Shown here piece after piece: positions 59,392 to 60,010 of a DNA stretch of 60,010 bases. Origin of the DNA: Suilimivivens sp964402925. Lineage in GTDB: Bacteria; Bacillota; Clostridia; Lachnospirales; Lachnospiraceae. The stretch's first letter is position 1; every line of letters begins with the position of its first letter. The notes under the pieces are model-generated. The model saw nothing but the letters and a program-made list of their open reading frames with translations. It made no database searches and was not told the DNA's origin. Position numbers and translations under genes: made by a program. Where the stretch lies: assembly GCA_964402925.1 (NCBI GenBank), contig CAYOED010000012.1:1-60010 (forward strand). Direction: 5' to 3'.

Positions 59392-60010
59392 TTAATTAGT
59401 AATTGCTTGAATTAAAATTTTATAAAATTCATCTTTTGCATATTTTTCCATAAATGGACTATGTCCACATTTGTCTAAAATATAAGTTTCACACGTAACA
59501 CCATTTTCTTGTAATGGTATCGTTACACCTTTTACCGGATGAGGATCAAATTGCCCTTGTATTAAATATATTTTGCTCTTAATATTCTTAAAGGCTGTCA
59601 GTAATTCTCCGCTAGTTCTCAGCTTAGCAGCTTCACTCCAAACTTTGTTATGCATTTCGCTGTCTGTTTTATCTGCCTTATGTTTTTCTCTGTTTTCAAG
59701 ACAATAATTATCTGATCTTTCAAGTATGTCCGGAATTTTCTCCATATCCTCATCTGTTGCCTGATTGTCAATCAATCTTTGAAATATTGCTCCATCTTCT
59801 TCAGATAGATGTTGAAATCTACGAGCACCTATTTCCGAAACATATTTATCTTCCAGCGGACCACTGCCAATTAAAATTAAATGCTCAATCAGTTCTGGAT
59901 ATTTTTCTGTAAAAAGTGCTGCTAACCATGCCCCCCAAGAATGCCCAACCAAAGATACTTTATCACTGCAATTATCCTTGATTTGATTATACAATTCTTC
60001 TATAAGTTCG
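59392..60010 (-). CDS. Alpha/beta hydrolase, 5' end outside window
   Basis: At least 205 residues; the frame is open through the window edge (upstream codons E-L-I-E-E-L-Y-N-Q-I-K). The nucleophile elbow VGHSWGAWLAALF (Ser of G-H-S-W-G), a lid region about 60-120, the acid at QGQFDPHPVKG, and the catalytic His in KCGHSPFMEKYA make a complete triad. Proline iminopeptidase-like or lactonase-like hydrolase; the substrate is unknown. Confidence 0.85.
   Translation of the reverse strand, partial: ELIEELYNQIKDNCSDKVSLVGHSWGAWLAALFTEKYPELIEHLILIGSGPLEDKYVSEIGARRFQHLSEEDGAIFQRLIDNQATDEDMEKIPDILERSDNYCLENREKHKADKTDSEMHNKVWSEAAKLRTSGELLTAFKNIKSKIYLIQGQFDPHPVKGVTIPLQENGVTCETYILDKCGHSPFMEKYAKDEFYKILIQAITN

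Noticed and set aside
1..60010. CRISPR arrays, tRNA, rRNA, integrase or transposase genes, integron attC sites
   Set aside because: Looked for by eye on both strands; no regular repeat-spacer pattern, cloverleaf, recombinase motif or repeated attC-like palindromes at gene ends were seen.

Overview
The window looks like about 60 kb of accessory DNA from a low-GC Clostridia genome, most likely Lachnospiraceae. I base this on AT-rich codon use, strong AGGAGG ribosome binding sites, consensus sigma-A promoters, and families typical of gut Lachnospiraceae (DUF6033, DUF6194, CD3324, RNHCP, DUF3781, many GNATs). No rRNA, tRNA, CRISPR array, integrase, transposase or complete prophage was recognised.

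Layout. 1-16.4 kb: small stand-alone genes (CPBP protease, lipoprotein, cupin, RNHCP, HigBA toxin-antitoxin, PIN-like protein, HEPN-type Abi_2 gene with an upstream candidate small RNA, several GNATs). Many broken genes lie among them, and two copies of a 46-bp repeat flank the region. 16.4-20 kb: a BlaI/BlaR1-type regulator-sensor pair followed by two Lachnospiraceae hypothetical genes. 20-33 kb: single-gene 'cassettes' (nucleotidyltransferase, AraC, VOC-DUF3795 fusion, WYL regulator with divergent DUF6194, Nudix-cytidine deaminase fusion, MBL hydrolase, a candidate sRNA beside a PemK/MazF-like gene, phosphoesterase, tandem GNAT). 33.7-38.1 kb: an ECF sigma/anti-sigma pair whose sigma gene is internally deleted, a GNAT, a NERD protein, MazG, and a 132-bp MITE with target duplication. 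38.3-47.1 kb: a three-gene cassette with its own promoter, then a complete Wadjet JetABCD system. Its genes are led, apparently in one operon, by a SatD-family gene and a DUF3307 membrane protein. 47.1-51 kb: LTA-synthase-like sulfatase, DUF5131 and a MerR/GyrI-type regulator. 51-60 kb: a 1112-aa SF1 helicase, an AbiE antitoxin with a wrecked toxin, a histidine phosphatase with an internal deletion, two methyltransferases, a HAM1-type pyrophosphatase, GNATs, and an alpha/beta hydrolase cut by the window edge.

How it works together. The intact core is defensive: Wadjet (plasmid restriction by DNA-loop extrusion), SatD-DUF3307, Abi_2 with a candidate RNA, HigBA, AbiEi, PemK-like, and perhaps the SF1 helicase and NERD protein. 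Around it sit detoxification and acetyltransferase genes. The most striking overall property is gene erosion. At least seven genes appear to have lost an internal segment cleanly, often in frame, and one 65-bp scar at 56.6 kb can be derived directly from the intact sequence at 58.1-58.6 kb by duplication followed by a deletion at a 3-bp match.

The best candidates for something new are the SatD-DUF3307 pair fused into the Wadjet operon (SatD reads like a class III nucleotide-cyclase fold), the promoter-plus-terminator RNA in front of the Abi_2 HEPN gene, and an orphan sRNA at 28.85-28.94 kb. Family names come from recognising motifs by eye. No database search was possible.
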